A program made the position numbers and the translations under genes. Positions 34,285 through 43,152 of a stretch of 64,000 nucleotides of DNA are shown in pieces. Where the stretch lies: NCBI GenBank assembly GCA_020634315.1, contig JACKBV010000004.1:186001-250000 (forward strand). Direction: 5' to 3'. Below the pieces are notes generated by a model. That model was not told where the DNA came from, searched no databases, and saw nothing but the letters and a program-made list of their open reading frames with translations. This DNA comes from Ardenticatenaceae bacterium. GTDB taxonomy: Bacteria; Chloroflexota; Anaerolineae; Promineifilales; Promineifilaceae. Positions within the stretch are counted from its first letter, which is position 1. Each line of letters opens with the position of its first letter.

Positions 34285-37068
34285 TTAATTCAGCAAAACG
34301 GCCAGTTCCGTCGTCATGCCGCCCTGCACATGGAAGCGCAGCAAATGCCGCCCCGACTCCAGCAGCGCCTGACCATCGGCTAACGCCTGCGCCAACCGCA
34401 GCGTGCCAAATGTCAACGAGCCATCCAATTTGCCCGGTTCATCGGGAATAGGCACATCGTCCGCCGGTAAAGGCGTCGTCAACTGGATAAAGTGCCCGCA
34501 CTTGCGGCAGCCCTTTTGCAATTGACCAGTAGTGTGCAAATAACGAGGCCCATACCCAACCGTCGTTGCCAGGTGGTATTCGTCACGAATGTGCGTACGC
34601 AGCGATTGCAGCACAGCATCCGTCTCCGGCGTTGCCGGAACATACGCCTGCAAAGCCACATAATCCCCTGGTTTGACTGTCGCCAGAAACGCCTCCAAGG
34701 AAGTCGTCGCTATCGGTGCAGCTTTACCGGCTGGCAAATGCCCTTGCTCTTGATACGCTTCCAGGAGCTGCTCGGTAAACTGCTCGGTTTCGTCAATGTC
34801 TGGTTGGGCAAAGGGGTCTAAGCGTAACTGGTGGGCGGCAACGGCCGTTGCCATTTGCCAGCTAAACAAACAACCACCCAACTCCGCTGGCTCCTGCAAA
34901 TGAATCTTCACCAATGGATGCCCCGCCGCTTGCAGCACAGCTAACGCCGCGTCCGCAGCCACATCAGCCGCATCGTCGCCCCGCAGCCGCATTTGCACAA
35001 ACAGCCGATCATCCCCGTACACAGCCGGTGTTCCTAATGGTTCATGCACCACCGGCACCAACCCACGTCCCGCTTTGCCCGTGCTGGTTGCAACTAACTG
35101 TTCAATCCAATCTGCGAAGGGAGCGATGGCGGGCGACATCACCAGCGTCAGCTTATCACGGCCAGCCTGCGCCAGCGTCGCCAGGATAACCCCCAACTGC
35201 GCTCCCAAGTTGTCCCCGGCAGAAGGACAATTACAACTGCTGGCATTACATTGCATCGCCAAGGCCTGGTCTAAAATTTGCGCCACATTGACACCGAGCA
35301 AAGCGGCCGGAACCAGGCCAAGATAAGACAATGCGCCATATGGCTCGCTGATGGCCGGGTCATCGAGGAAGATGTCGCGGAAGCGATAGTTATAGGCCAC
35401 TTCTGCCAGGGGACTGCCGATGTCTGTGATGGCGACAAAATGCTTGCCTGCCTGATCATGCCCAAATACAGTTCGCAGCCGGGTGTACAAATAGTTAAAC
35501 AGCGCCCGTGTCTCCCGATCATGCCCGGCCTTATCCGCGATGATAAATAACGTTTGCGGCAGGTGAAGCTGATTCACCTGCTGGCGAATCATGACGGGAT
35601 CGGTTGTGTCGAGGACGCGCAAAGTCAGGCCCGGCTGATATTGCTGCCAGGACAACAGCGCCGCACCTTTGCCAAAGATGCGACTAAACATGTTGCCGGG
35701 ACTGGTTGCTCCTCCGCTGCCAACCAGTAAAACCTGGGTGAAACCTTCCTCGTGCATGGTTTTCGCAAACGTGTTTAGCCGGTCGAGGTTCTCTTGCATG
35801 GCCTCAACGACATGCAGCCAGCCAAGCCGGTCGGCGACGCCGGGAGCGATGCCTTTCCACAAGCTGCGATCATGTCGCCAGAAACGGCTGACGACGCGAT
35901 CTGTGCATAAGCGGGACAATGTTTCGTTGACAGTGGGTTGATATGCCCCCAGGCGCACATCCAGACGCTGCCACCCGCTTTCTAACTGCTCTCGCTTTTT
36001 GCTCACGCTGTGAATGAGTGTCTGGAATTGTCGGTCATAGGCGGCGAGGCTTGCGGCTTGCAAGTGGGCGGTGATGGCGTCGAGGTCGATGCCCAGGTCG
36101 GCAATGGTGGCGAGATGGTCTTGTGCGCGTTCTTGCCAGTTGAATAAGGTTGTTTCGATACGGCCGTGTTCACGCATTGCATTGAGGGTAACGGGCGATA
36201 GGGTGATCACGGTGTCGGGGCCAATGAGTGCTTCGACGTAGTGGGTGTCGGTGTAGTGGAATTGATAGGGGGTGGTGCGTGTCCACTTGAGGCGTAACGG
36301 CCGTCCCCCATGTTTCACCAATTTCTGCCAGCGTGGCCCGGTAAAGACGCTCTGGAAACGGCCGTATGCGATCTTTGCCAAAGCAATGGCCGTGCGCCCT
36401 TGCAAATCAAATCGTCCCTGCGCCGCTAACAACTCGTCAACGGCCGTATCCGTGCGGCTCAACGAAAACGACGCCACCGACGATGGCGCAATTCGCCACA
36501 CACTATGCGTTTGGAAATACGCCTCCAGGCCATCAATGTACGCCTGCGCCACCTGCTCATACACATCCACCGAGAAAATATGCGTGGCATTTAGACTGAC
36601 GCCATCCGTCGTCAGGATGCGGATAGCATCAATGCCGGCCGGAGTCGCCGGTACCTCGATCATCACATTAACCCGGTCAATGGCGCGTAAGAGACGCTGC
36701 GCCTCGGCGACCATATTCACCGTGTCATGCATCCATGCCGGGTCTAGTTCCATGCTCACAAAGCCATCTAAGCCATCAGACGCTTCATGCGCCCCATGCA
36801 AACGGTCTGCCGCCCGCTGCATGTCGTCAATGAGCAGCGCCTCATACATCTTCTTGACCGGAACGCCCGCCGCGCTCAGACGCTGCAAAACTTGATCATA
36901 ATCGGAACTATGCGTGATCGCTTTGGCAAACAATGCAGGTGTCGAGGTGATGCCACACACGCCCAGCTCCAATACGTCTGCCAATTCGCCCGATTCAAGA
37001 AAAGCGCGACGTAAATAATTTAACCAGACTGATTGCCCTAACTGTGCAAAGGTGTGTAAGTTTGTCAT
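34285..37068 (-). CDS. Transaldolase-glucose-6-phosphate isomerase fusion with altered active sites
   Basis: A 927-residue fusion: transaldolase-like residues 1-360, isomerase-like from about 400 on. ATG 37068 (MTNLHTFAQLG) aligns with the start of the neighbouring tal. Compared with that gene, Schiff-base Lys138 (MIKVPAT) is Glu138 (MIEVPAT), and Asn43 (GVTSNPS) is Thr (GITSTPA). In the isomerase half the usual S-K-S-G-T-T phosphate loop reads ADKAGHD and a GGRYS-type motif reads SEPYG. An extra Cys cluster (CNASSCNC) and KGCRKCG are present. The frame is intact over 2.8 kb, so this is a conserved but probably non-canonical protein, perhaps regulatory. It is in the same direction as tal and pgi, behind the 22-bp repeat array. 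Confidence 0.85.
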   Translation of the reverse strand: MTNLHTFAQLGQSVWLNYLRRAFLESGELADVLELGVCGITSTPALFAKAITHSSDYDQVLQRLSAAGVPVKKMYEALLIDDMQRAADRLHGAHEASDGLDGFVSMELDPAWMHDTVNMVAEAQRLLRAIDRVNVMIEVPATPAGIDAIRILTTDGVSLNATHIFSVDVYEQVAQAYIDGLEAYFQTHSVWRIAPSSVASFSLSRTDTAVDELLAAQGRFDLQGRTAIALAKIAYGRFQSVFTGPRWQKLVKHGGRPLRLKWTRTTPYQFHYTDTHYVEALIGPDTVITLSPVTLNAMREHGRIETTLFNWQERAQDHLATIADLGIDLDAITAHLQAASLAAYDRQFQTLIHSVSKKREQLESGWQRLDVRLGAYQPTVNETLSRLCTDRVVSRFWRHDRSLWKGIAPGVADRLGWLHVVEAMQENLDRLNTFAKTMHEEGFTQVLLVGSGGATSPGNMFSRIFGKGAALLSWQQYQPGLTLRVLDTTDPVMIRQQVNQLHLPQTLFIIADKAGHDRETRALFNYLYTRLRTVFGHDQAGKHFVAITDIGSPLAEVAYNYRFRDIFLDDPAISEPYGALSYLGLVPAALLGVNVAQILDQALAMQCNASSCNCPSAGDNLGAQLGVILATLAQAGRDKLTLVMSPAIAPFADWIEQLVATSTGKAGRGLVPVVHEPLGTPAVYGDDRLFVQMRLRGDDAADVAADAALAVLQAAGHPLVKIHLQEPAELGGCLFSWQMATAVAAHQLRLDPFAQPDIDETEQFTEQLLEAYQEQGHLPAGKAAPIATTSLEAFLATVKPGDYVALQAYVPATPETDAVLQSLRTHIRDEYHLATTVGYGPRYLHTTGQLQKGCRKCGHFIQLTTPLPADDVPIPDEPGKLDGSLTFGTLRLAQALADGQALLESGRHLLRFHVQGGMTTELAVLLN

Positions 37069-37395
37069 GATGCCCCCTTTTTCATAACCAGGTAATGGAT
37101 CGCCCATCAATAACCGGCGCACTGCATGGAGACGCCAGTTTGTCAGGTTTGTCTGTTTTGAGGTATCAGGGAGAGGATTGAAGTTCCGTTGCCGCTCCCA
37201 GTGCAACGAACGTGTGATGTATGGGTAGTATACCTCACCAGAGGGCAGAAAGATACGCATTTGGCGGAAACGGGTGCGGTGTTTTTTGCGGATGGCTGCG
37301 GTGTAACGGCCGTTCTTCCTACTGTCACGATTGCGCGTGATGGGTGATCATTCAGGGTCTGTGGCGTGGGGCAAACTGACCGGTGAGAGGCAAAG
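37069..37395. other. Gap between the fusion gene and the 22-bp array
   Basis: About 330 bases. AAAGGGGGC just upstream of ATG 37068 is the ribosome site of the fusion gene. One AACGGCCGTT lies at about 37307. I see no gene or clear hairpin. Confidence 0.4.
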
Positions 37396-37593
37396 TCTAG
37401 ATACGTTGATAAACATGTCTAGACTTGTTGCGTAAAAGGTCTAGACACGTTGGGCAACAGGTCTAGACACGTTGGGCAACAGGTCTAGACACGTTGAGCA
37501 ACAGGTCTAGACTTGTTTGCAAAAAGGTCTAGACACGTTTGTCAACGTGTCTAGACCTTTTTAATAACGTGTCTAGATTTGTTTTTAGCGAAG
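37396..37593. repeat. Tandem array of nine 22-bp TCTAGA units
   Basis: TCTAGA begins exactly every 22 bases at 37396, 37418, 37440, 37462, 37484, 37506, 37528, 37550 and 37572. The central units read TCTAGACACGTTGGGCAAC plus AGG. The unit interior is itself dyad-symmetric, as in GACACGTTTGTCAACGTGTC (37530-37549) and GTTGGGCAAC. Outer units vary more. The last unit runs into the stop codon of pgi (TAA at 37585-37587). The 22-bp spacing is two helical turns, which suggests protein-binding sites on one face. It is not a CRISPR: there are no unique spacers. Confidence 0.9.
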
Positions 37594-39225
37594 TTGTTTG
37601 AAGTAGTTGATCAGATTATTGGTAGAGGCGTCGTGACCGGTAACGGCCGTATCCCCATCCAGTTCTGGCAAAATCACCTTTGCCAATTGCTTGCCCAATT
37701 CCACCCCCATCTGATCAAACGAATTGATTTGCCAGATGACCCCCTGCACAAAAATCTTATGCTCATAAAGCGCAATCAATTTGCCCAGCGTCTCAGGCGT
37801 CAACTTTTGGAAGAGGAAAGAGTTCGACGGTTTGTTTCCGGCAAACGTCTTCGCCGCTGCCAACAAGTCAAGCTGTTCACCGCCAACCCCTTGCGCCACC
37901 AATTCGGCACGCGCCTCATCCGTTGTGCGCCCTTTCATCAACGCTTCCGTTTGCGCAAAGTAATTAGACAGCAGCAAAGTGTGATGTGCGCCTAGTGGGT
38001 TTTGTGATTGTGCCGGAGCCAGAAAATCGCACGGAATCAACTTCGTGCCCTGGTGAATTAGTTGGTAAAAGGCGTGCTGCCCGTTTGTGCCCGGCTGTCC
38101 CCAAATCACCGGCCCGGTCGTGTAATCTACCGGCTGCCCCGCTTTGTCTACACTTTTGCCATTGCTCTCCATGTCTCCCTGCTGGAAATAGGCAGGAAAC
38201 AACGCCATGTATTGGTCATAAGGCAAGATGGCATGGCTTTGTGCGCCGAAAAAGTTGTTATACCAAACGCCAAGCAAAGCCATGATCACCGGCAGATTAC
38301 GTTGCAGGGGCGCAGCGCGAAAATGTTCGTCTACCAGATGTGCGCCGGTTAACAACTGCTCAAAACGGTCCATGCCAATTGCCAGGGCAATGGAAAGGCC
38401 AATGGCTGACCAAAGGGAATAACGGCCGCCAACCCAATCCCAAAACTCGAACATGTTGGCCGGATCAATGCCAAAAGCGGCAACGGCTTGCTGGTTGGTG
38501 GAAAGGGCGACGAAATGTTTGGCAACGGCCGTTTCATCCTTCGCCTTGCGCAAAAACCAATCCCGCGCCGTGTGCGCATTCGCCATCGTCTCCTGCGTCG
38601 TAAACGTCTTTGAGGCAACGAGAAACAACGCCGTCTCCGGGTCAAGCTGCTTCAACGTCTCGGCAATATCCGTGCCATCCACATTCGACACAAAGTGAAA
38701 GCGCATATCCCGCTTCACGTAAGGCGTCAACGCCTGCACCACCATTTTTGGCCCCAAATCAGAGCCGCCAATGCCAATATTGACCACATCATAAATCGGT
38801 TTATCCGTAAACCCACGCCAGGAACCGCCGCGCACCGCTTCGCTAAACTGGCGCATCTTAGCCAACACCTGATTGACGCTCGGCATCACATCCACGCCAT
38901 CAACCACAATGGGGCGGTTGGCGCGGTTGCGCAAGGCGGTGTGCAGCACCGCCCGCCCTTCTGTGTTGTTAATCTTTTGCCCGTTAAACATCGCGTCGAT
39001 CTTCCCAGACACGTCCGCCTGCCGCGCTAAATCCAGCAGCAGCGTCATTGTCTGCGGCGTGATGCGATTCTTGGAATAATCAAAGAGAATGTCATCCAGT
39101 TTGAGCGAAAACCGCGCAAAGCGTTCCGGGTCTTGCGCAAACAAATCACGCATATGCAGCCCTTGCACCGCTTCATAATGCGCAAGCAGCGCCTGCCAGG
39201 CTAAAGATTGAGTCAGAGTGCTCAT
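37585..39225 (-). CDS. pgi: Glucose-6-phosphate isomerase
   Basis: A 546-residue isomerase of the standard bacterial type, converting glucose 6-phosphate and fructose 6-phosphate. INIGIGGSDLGPKMV-type motif (VVNIGIGGSDLGPKMV), SKTFTTQETMANA, and DWVGGRYSLWSAIGLSIAL are intact, as is GQHAFYQLIHQGT. It follows tal by 18 bases, so the two form a pentose-phosphate/glycolysis pair. It is the likely active isomerase, unlike the isomerase half of the downstream fusion. Its 3' end merges with the 22-bp repeat array. Confidence 0.96.
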   Translation of the reverse strand: MSTLTQSLAWQALLAHYEAVQGLHMRDLFAQDPERFARFSLKLDDILFDYSKNRITPQTMTLLLDLARQADVSGKIDAMFNGQKINNTEGRAVLHTALRNRANRPIVVDGVDVMPSVNQVLAKMRQFSEAVRGGSWRGFTDKPIYDVVNIGIGGSDLGPKMVVQALTPYVKRDMRFHFVSNVDGTDIAETLKQLDPETALFLVASKTFTTQETMANAHTARDWFLRKAKDETAVAKHFVALSTNQQAVAAFGIDPANMFEFWDWVGGRYSLWSAIGLSIALAIGMDRFEQLLTGAHLVDEHFRAAPLQRNLPVIMALLGVWYNNFFGAQSHAILPYDQYMALFPAYFQQGDMESNGKSVDKAGQPVDYTTGPVIWGQPGTNGQHAFYQLIHQGTKLIPCDFLAPAQSQNPLGAHHTLLLSNYFAQTEALMKGRTTDEARAELVAQGVGGEQLDLLAAAKTFAGNKPSNSFLFQKLTPETLGKLIALYEHKIFVQGVIWQINSFDQMGVELGKQLAKVILPELDGDTAVTGHDASTNNLINYFKQLR

Positions 39226-39243
39226 AACAAGTTCCCCTATTAA

Positions 39244-40347
39244 CTACGCCGGTTGTAACGCCGTCTTCTTCTCGTCGATGGCTTTCATCAATGCCTTGAA
39301 GGCATCGGAGAAAGACTGCACGCCATCATCTTGTAATTTTTGCGTAATGGCATTGAAATCAATGCTCAAATCATCCAGGTAAGCAACCATCTCTTCGGCT
39401 TCGTCTTGATCGCGTGTCAAGGTTGAAGCGACTGTGCCATGGTCGATAAACGCATCTACGGTTTCCGGGGGCATGGTGTTGACTGTGTGCTGCCCGATGA
39501 GGGTGTCTACGTAAAGGGTGTCGGGATAGGCGGGGTTTTTGGTGCTGGTGCTGGCCCATAACGGCCGTTGCACACGAGCGCCTTGGGCGGCTAATTCGTC
39601 CCAGTCGGGGCTGCTAAAGATGTCTTGGAAACGGCCGTATGCGTTTTTCGCATTCGCCACGGCAATTTGTCCCTGCAAGGCCAACGCTTCATCGTCACCG
39701 GAGGCGGCAAGGGCTTTGTCAACGGCCGTATCAATGCGGCTAACAAAGAAAGAGGCCACCGAAGCAACACGACTGAGGTCGCCCCCATTGGCCGCCAGCT
39801 TTTGCAGCCCACGAATATAAGCATAGGCAACATCTTCGTAATGTTGCAAGGAGAACATCAAGGTCACATTGACGTTGATGCCTTCACCGATTAACGTCTC
39901 AACAGCAGGCACACCGGCTGCCGTTGCCGGAACTTTAATCATGATATTGGGGCGATTGAGGGCTTTGAAGAGGCGGCGGGCTTCGCTGATGGTAACGGCC
40001 GTATCGTGTGCCAGGTTCGGATCAACCTCAATGCTCACATATCCATCCAACCCATCACTTGCCTCATACACCGGACGGAACAAATCAGCCGCCCGCGCAA
40101 TATCCGCCAAAGCCAATGCTTCATAAATCTCTTCCGTGCTCTTCCCCGCGCCGCTCAATGTGCGAATCTCTGCGTCATAATGATGGCTGTCGGCAATCGC
40201 CTTCTTGAAAATGGACGGGTTTGAGGTAACACCAACCACACCAGCATCAATCAACGCCTGCATTTCGCCAGAGTCAAGCACCTCACGGCTAATATTGTCA
40301 TACCAGACCGACTGTCCCAAAGCCAACAACTCTTGTAATTTGGTCAT
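39244..40347 (-). CDS. tal: Transaldolase
   Basis: A 367-residue transaldolase transferring dihydroxyacetone between sugar phosphates. GVTSNPSIFKKAI (about residue 39), the Schiff-base Lys138 in NIMIKVPATAAGVPAVE and SDGLDGYVSIEVDP are all in place. The N-terminal 140 residues align without gaps to the fusion protein downstream, showing a common origin. The stem of an NLPE-type leader lies just before the start, and AGGAGAGG is the ribosome site. Its order relative to pgi suggests an operon tal-pgi-(array)-tal/pgi fusion. Confidence 0.95.
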   Translation of the reverse strand: MTKLQELLALGQSVWYDNISREVLDSGEMQALIDAGVVGVTSNPSIFKKAIADSHHYDAEIRTLSGAGKSTEEIYEALALADIARAADLFRPVYEASDGLDGYVSIEVDPNLAHDTAVTISEARRLFKALNRPNIMIKVPATAAGVPAVETLIGEGINVNVTLMFSLQHYEDVAYAYIRGLQKLAANGGDLSRVASVASFFVSRIDTAVDKALAASGDDEALALQGQIAVANAKNAYGRFQDIFSSPDWDELAAQGARVQRPLWASTSTKNPAYPDTLYVDTLIGQHTVNTMPPETVDAFIDHGTVASTLTRDQDEAEEMVAYLDDLSIDFNAITQKLQDDGVQSFSDAFKALMKAIDEKKTALQPA

Positions 40348-40444
40348 GATTCCTCTCCTAAAAATAACCTCCCATCCCAGAGGCTTATTCTATTAAGATA
40401 AGCGCTTTGACAATGCCCTGCGGGAGGTTGGCTTTCACCTTCAT
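40344..40444 (-). promoter_or_regulatory. NLPE-type leader before tal
   Basis: A 19-codon frame at 40385-40444 starts MKVKANLPQGIV. AACCTCCC and GGGAGGTT (40366-40373 and 40422-40429) can form an outer stem. The sequence GGGAGGTTATTTTTAGGAGAGG leads directly to the tal ATG (split: GGGAGGTTATTTTT, AGGAGAGG). The right arm in another frame reads SLWDGRLFLGEES and its TGA overlaps the tal ATG, as in the leaders at 41584 and 46296. Confidence 0.7.
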
Positions 40445-40625
40445 GTTGTACGATAAAAGTTAGCGGAATAACTTCGCGAGTCATTACTGCGCCCAACCAC
40501 AAGGATTTTACCCACTCCTCCCATTTGGGCACATCCATTTTCCCCAAATATTTGCGATATGAGGCTTCTCCCCCTAAAATGATAGCCGAAAAATATTTTG
40601 CTTTACAAGTTACCCGGTAACATGT

Positions 40626-41147
40626 ATGACACATAAACGCTTCACAGCTTTTGACAATGACACAAAAATACAAGGCGCACTTCTCTCTGGTTGGAAAGGC
40701 ACCATGTATGAAGAAGAAATCAACACACTCCTGGCAAAATATGGTCTGGATACGGTTGATGCAGAAGGATGGTATCCCATTCGTCCTGTGTTAGAGTTTC
40801 TTACCGAAGTCGAAACGCACTATGACATGTTCGATCTTATCGGCATCGGTAAACACATTGGCGCCAACTTTGTCATCCCTGACCCCTATCAGGACATGGT
40901 GACATACTTGATGGCAACAGACCAATTCTATGCAGTTCCCTATCAGGGAGAAGTCCCTGGCAGTATCACCCCTGAACAAATTAACGGCCGTCACGTTCGC
41001 CTCACCTTGTGTACCCCCTGGCCTCATGATTACTGGTACGGCACATTCTATGGCCTGACCAATCAACTGGCCCATCCCGACGACAATTTACACATTGAAC
41101 GCACCATTATTGACGAGATCACCTGCGTTCTTGACATCGTCTGGTAA
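40626..41147 (+). CDS. Hypothetical protein, 173 residues
   Basis: I do not recognise this protein with confidence. The first part has GLDTVDAEGWYPIRPVLEFL, the middle FDLIGIGKHIGANFVIPD, and the end LCTPWPHDYWYGTFYGLTNQ. The last phrase loosely recalls the C-terminal 'pre-YG' region of V4R- and haem-NO-binding-associated proteins, but no ligand residues can be assigned. There is no signal peptide. The start at 40626 has no strong ribosome site; ATG 40704 (MYEEEINTLL) is an alternative. It stands alone between tal and the PA14 gene. Confidence 0.55.
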   Translation: MTHKRFTAFDNDTKIQGALLSGWKGTMYEEEINTLLAKYGLDTVDAEGWYPIRPVLEFLTEVETHYDMFDLIGIGKHIGANFVIPDPYQDMVTYLMATDQFYAVPYQGEVPGSITPEQINGRHVRLTLCTPWPHDYWYGTFYGLTNQLAHPDDNLHIERTIIDEITCVLDIVW

Positions 41148-41583
41148 ATACACCTCTCCATCAGCCGCCTCCGTTTATCAATCAGCGACTCCGTCAGCTT
41201 TCACGTCGGCTTGGCGTCGGGCAAGCGTTTCTGCGCAGGCTTATACTGCCATGTACGGTGATTTCACAGAAGCAAAATCCATCAAAAGGCGGATGTAAAC
41301 GCTCTGCGAACAAGGTAAACTGACAAGAAGCTCTTATCCGTTCATTTCCATACACACCCTCCTTCAAAAAAAAGCCTCCCGGAGGTTCATCTCATGTGAC
41401 GAGCCTTTCATTGCTAACCTCCGGGAGGTTGGTTTTCATTCATAGTGGTCGGCAGCCGCCGGTGAAGTCTCCTCACACACTCGCTCCATACAATCTACTT
41501 CACTGAATACAGCAACCTGTTGTCACACAACGAAACGGTGTTTGGACTTGCAACTAAACTGTCTGGGTGTACAAGGTGTTTCC
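41148..41583. other. Intergenic region with an orphan minus-strand cassette
   Basis: No gene is evident. At 41375-41477 on the minus strand there is a complete cassette: GAGGAGACTTCACC, then ATGAATGAAAACC, a 15-codon frame (41392-41439, MKTNLPEVSNERLVT), a 13-bp stem CCTCCCGGAGGTT/AACCTCCGGGAGG (41375-41387 with 41416-41428), a T8 run and GAAGGAGG. No gene follows it in that direction, since the next start codon only opens MEMNG. It therefore looks like a mobile or decayed copy. Confidence 0.7.
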
Positions 41584-41697
41584 ATGAGCCAGCACACACT
41601 AAATGCGATGAACCCCAATCTCCCGGAGGCTATCATCGAAGCGGCATCTCATGGAACAAATCTTCGGGAGGCTATTTTTAGGAGAGATGTACAATGA
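41584..41697 (+). promoter_or_regulatory. NLPE/NLRE leader ORF coupled to the PA14 gene
   Basis: A 37-codon frame runs from ATG 41584 to a TGA that overlaps the PA14 ATG (ATGA). Its peptide contains NLPEAIIEAA and then NLREAIFRRDVQ. At DNA level CTCCCGGAGG (41620-41629) pairs imperfectly with TCTTCGGGAG (41661-41670), followed by GCTATTTTTAGGAGAG. Ribosomes finishing the leader would sit on the PA14 start, so the element can control translation of that gene. Confidence 0.75.
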
Positions 41698-43079
41698 TAC
41701 GTCACAAGCATATTAATCCCTATCGTCTTGGCTTTTTGGGTGTGGTTGTTCTGGTTGGTTTGATAACGGCCGTTACCCATGTCAGGCATATTGCGGCCGC
41801 AGACTCAACCTGGACAGCCAAATATTGGGACAATCCCACATTAAGCGGCACCCCTGTGCTGCAACGACAAGAAAACGACATCGACCATGATTGGGGCGAT
41901 GCTGCGCCGCATACCCTGGTGCCAGATGACAACTTCTCAGCGCGTTGGACACGCTCCATCAACTTTGCCGCCGGCAACTATCGCTTCACGGCCACCATGG
42001 ACGATGGGATGCGGGTCTGGGTAGATAGCGTTTTAATCATCGACTCCTGGTGGGACAGCCAGGTACATTCCCAAAGCGGAGATGTCTACCTGACAGCAGG
42101 CGACCACACCGTCAAAGTGGAATATTACGAAGTAGGTGGCGGGGCAATTGCCAAATTGACCTGGGCAGCCATCGGTGGCACCACGCCAACGCCAACAACT
42201 GGCTGGCAAGGACAATACTACAACAACAAGACATTCTCTGGCACGCCGGTTGTGGTACGCACTGACCAAAGCATTGATTTTGACTGGGGCAGCAGTTCGC
42301 CCGTTGCCAGCACAATTCCCACAGATGGCTTCTCCGTGCGCTGGACGCGTTCGCTCACGTTTAACCAGGGGCGGTATCAGTTCATCGTGAATGCGGATGA
42401 TGGGGTGCGGTTGTGGGTAAACGGCCGTCTCCTCATCGACCAATGGCACGACGCCACCGGCAACGCCTACAGCGCCGACATCGACTTACCGGGTGGCTCC
42501 GTTCCCATCCAGCTTGAATATTACGAAAACCAGGGCACCGCGATGGCCCATTTAACATGGCAGCAGTTGAGCGGCAGCACAACACCCACACCTGTACCCG
42601 GCAGCAATTCCGGCACAATCGTCAGCGCCCAGCTGAACGTGCGCAGTGGCCCAGGGGTGGATTACACCATCATCAGCCAACTGACACAAGGGCAAGTGGT
42701 CACGTTTGCCGGGTATCGCAGCGCCGATGCAAACTGGGTCATGATCAATTGGAATGGCAGCACAGCCTGGATCAGTGCAAAACCAGCCTATCTGCAAAGC
42801 AACATCACCATTAGCAGCCTGCCAGTCTGGTCAGGTTCCACTACGGTGACAGGCAGCGGCACGGCAACCGTGGTCAACGCTTCTTATTTGAATGTGCGCC
42901 AGGGACCCGCAGCAACCTATGAGGTTGTCACGGTCATTAGCAGCGGCACAACGGTGACATTGCTTGGCCGCAACAGTGCCTCTACCTGGGCCAAAATTCA
43001 GTTGGGCAATGGGGTCATTGGTTGGGTCAATGCCAGCTATCTCAGCAGCGCCATTGGCAGCCTGCCAGTTCTGCAATAA
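41694..43079 (+). CDS. Exported protein with two PA14 and two SH3b domains
   Basis: A 461-residue secreted protein. A signal anchor spans about residues 11-35 and ends AADS. Two PA14 modules follow (about 38-165 and 170-295), each with the pattern WxxxYxxNxxLxGxPV, GxxFSxRWTR, F.DDGxRVWVD and VxVEYYExxG.A..LTW, suggesting carbohydrate binding. Two bacterial SH3 repeats follow: LNVRSGPGVDYTIISQL and LNVRQGPAATYEVVTVI. It is probably anchored to or acts on the cell envelope. A 517-residue relative at 51916-53469 has three PA14 and one SH3b. Its translation is probably coupled to the leader upstream. Confidence 0.85.
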   Translation: MIRHKHINPYRLGFLGVVVLVGLITAVTHVRHIAAADSTWTAKYWDNPTLSGTPVLQRQENDIDHDWGDAAPHTLVPDDNFSARWTRSINFAAGNYRFTATMDDGMRVWVDSVLIIDSWWDSQVHSQSGDVYLTAGDHTVKVEYYEVGGGAIAKLTWAAIGGTTPTPTTGWQGQYYNNKTFSGTPVVVRTDQSIDFDWGSSSPVASTIPTDGFSVRWTRSLTFNQGRYQFIVNADDGVRLWVNGRLLIDQWHDATGNAYSADIDLPGGSVPIQLEYYENQGTAMAHLTWQQLSGSTTPTPVPGSNSGTIVSAQLNVRSGPGVDYTIISQLTQGQVVTFAGYRSADANWVMINWNGSTAWISAKPAYLQSNITISSLPVWSGSTTVTGSGTATVVNASYLNVRQGPAATYEVVTVISSGTTVTLLGRNSASTWAKIQLGNGVIGWVNASYLSSAIGSLPVLQ

Positions 43080-43085
43080 AACAAA

Positions 43086-43119
43086 AGGCGCCACGCTTCT
43101 GGCCAGAAGCGTGGCGCCT
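43086..43119. terminator. Perfect hairpin between convergent genes
   Basis: AGGCGCCACGCTTCT and AGAAGCGTGGCGCCT pair over 15 bp around GGCC. It sits 7 bases after the PA14 gene stop and 34 bases before the end of the convergent peptidase gene. There is no long T-run, so it is probably a shared termination or insulating element. Confidence 0.75.
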
Positions 43120-43152
43120 CAAACTGTTTGCTAGCAAGTTAGCAAGCAGTCA

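Noticed and set aside
37396..37593. Possible CRISPR array
   Set aside because: Units are contiguous 22-bp repeats without unique spacers, and no cas genes are in the window.
40445..40673. Minus-strand frame of 109 codons (40344-40673) ending at the tal start
   Set aside because: The part before the leader has no ribosome site or recognisable family. Only the last codons, which match the leader pattern, are meaningful.
41095..41298. Plus-strand frame of 67 codons after the hypothetical gene
   Set aside because: Low-complexity composition, overlaps the end of the upstream gene and lacks a ribosome site.
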